Assembly (NCBI GenBank): GCA_012727415.1
Contig: JAAYHI010000038.1
Span: 1 to 24,361, forward strand
DNA length: 24,361 nucleotides
Direction of reading: 5' to 3'
DNA from: Bacillota bacterium
GTDB taxonomy: Bacteria; Bacillota; Proteinivoracia; UBA4975
The position numbers were made by a program, and so were the translations under genes. Shown in pieces: positions 23,781-24,361 of the stretch. The notes beneath the pieces were generated by a model that worked only from the letters and a program-made list of their open reading frames with translations, was not told the DNA's origin and searched no databases. Every line of letters begins with the position of its first letter. Position 1 is the first letter of the stretch.

Positions 23781-24361
23781 TCAGCATTCCGAAGTCAAAA
23801 ATGAAGTGATACTTTCTTGCTCTAAACGGATGTTTTCCGCCAGCATAACATTAATCACATCACGGAATTCGGCATACCTATCATCTTCCAGGAGTCCCTC
23901 CAGCAACATAACATACCCCTTAGACAAAGGCTGGCATTGACTCCTGTTTTCCAGCAATGTACCTGTATCCATTAAATAGGCTTGTAGTTTCGGCACTACA
24001 TCCTTCAGGCTTCTAAAAATCCTGAATCCGCCCAAGTCAATGTCGCCCCAGTGCAGAAAATTTACTTTGGGGCGTTTATTTTGCGTGTGTTCATCCAATT
24101 TACTCAGAAACAGCTTCCTCATCGGTCCGGGAAATCCGCCCAGATAGATGGCTAGGGTCGTGCCATTCATCTGGCTGCAGTATTCCCTGTAGCTGGCCTT
24201 GTTTTCAATGGTGATTACAGTATCCGCCTTCAGATCCGCTATGTGTAGCTCCTTTACCGTCCTTGCCCCAATGGCGGCTCCGTATTTAAAGGGAGTAAAG
24301 TCAATAATTTGGCCGCTGACCCCAAGAACCAATGGTCCTGTAAATAACAGCTCATCGCTGG
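23781..24361 (-). CDS. JetD-like (DUF2220) Toprim protein, C-terminal part; 5' end outside window
   Basis: The last 193 residues of a minus-strand gene; the frame is open to the right edge. Motifs fit the C-terminal DUF2220 domain of Wadjet JetD: VSGQIIDFTPFKYGAAIGA, a Toprim-like glutamate strand DTVITIENKASYREY, IYLGGFPGPMRKLFLSKL, and the acidic pair HWGDIDLGGFRIFRSL (Asp-x-Asp). In Wadjet, JetD is the nuclease subunit that cuts plasmid DNA after the JetABC SMC-like motor has extruded it. JetD is usually the last gene of jetABCD, so jetC should lie just right of the window. The end of the protein (QPLSKGYVMLLEGLLEDDRYAEFRDVINVMLAENIRLEQESI) is a helical tail. A solitary DUF2220 protein cannot be excluded from what is visible. 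Confidence 0.75.
   Translation of the reverse strand, partial: SDELLFTGPLVLGVSGQIIDFTPFKYGAAIGARTVKELHIADLKADTVITIENKASYREYCSQMNGTTLAIYLGGFPGPMRKLFLSKLDEHTQNKRPKVNFLHWGDIDLGGFRIFRSLKDVVPKLQAYLMDTGTLLENRSQCQPLSKGYVMLLEGLLEDDRYAEFRDVINVMLAENIRLEQESITSFLTSEC

Noticed and set aside
1..24361. CRISPR arrays, tRNA or rRNA genes, insertion sequences, riboswitches
   Set aside because: No regularly spaced repeats, cloverleaf-like sequence with CCA end, transposase motif or known aptamer core was recognised by eye.

Overview
The window looks like chromosomal DNA of a Gram-positive bacterium of the Bacillota (Firmicutes), probably a clostridium-like lineage of moderate GC. The grounds are strong Shine-Dalgarno sites (GGAGG, AGGGGG), frequent TTG and GTG starts, intrinsic terminators, and a typical Firmicute gene set: a YhaN-like ATPase, DegV, a BcrA-type ABC exporter, secreted DUF5667/YusW-like protein and a Gly-Gly-Cys lipoprotein. 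The species cannot be named from the sequence alone. No rRNA, tRNA, CRISPR array, insertion sequence or riboswitch was recognised.

Layout. 1-1870: 3' part of a YhaN/SbcC-like ATPase with a membrane hairpin. 1958-3148: secreted protein resembling the erythromycin-esterase-like fold. 3177-4022: DegV fatty-acid-binding protein, closed by a terminator. 4058-9759: one transcription unit with a well-formed promoter, an ABC ATPase, three ABC-2-type permeases (the second and third are paralogues; the third is frameshifted) and a DMT/EamA exporter, ended by a terminator. 9762-11336: MerR regulator and aldo/keto reductase behind a 19-bp-spacer MerR-type promoter. 11372-13412: a serine-palmitoyltransferase-like PLP enzyme overlapping a short-chain reductase, then a terminator shared with a convergent NAD-dependent epimerase/reductase (13416-14435, minus). 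14651-17078: TetR regulator, pseudouridine kinase and pseudouridine-5'-phosphate glycosidase. 17083-17333 (minus): a DUF1905 gene that appears frameshifted by a small deletion, with a near-consensus promoter. 17466-19097: secreted acidic DUF5667 protein with three YusW-like repeats, sharing a bidirectional terminator with a lipoprotein (minus). 19721-21224 (minus): ZIP metal transporter and GNAT acetyltransferase. 21308-23425 (minus): UvrD-type helicase with an N-terminal RelE/ParE-like domain. 23781-24361 (minus): C-terminal part of a JetD/DUF2220 Toprim-like protein, probably the end of a Wadjet anti-plasmid locus lying beyond the right edge.

How genes may work together. The ABC block is an exporter of unknown substrate, with one permease broken or mis-sequenced. 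MerR-AKR is a self-contained aldehyde or electrophile response unit. The PLP synthase plus SDR (and possibly the convergent epimerase) match the chemistry of long-chain base synthesis (acyl-CoA + amino acid condensation, then ketone reduction), which would be unusual for a Firmicute. PsuK and PsuG form a complete pseudouridine salvage route. The right end looks like a DNA-defence neighbourhood. Functions are assigned from motifs and remembered family features; no database search was possible.
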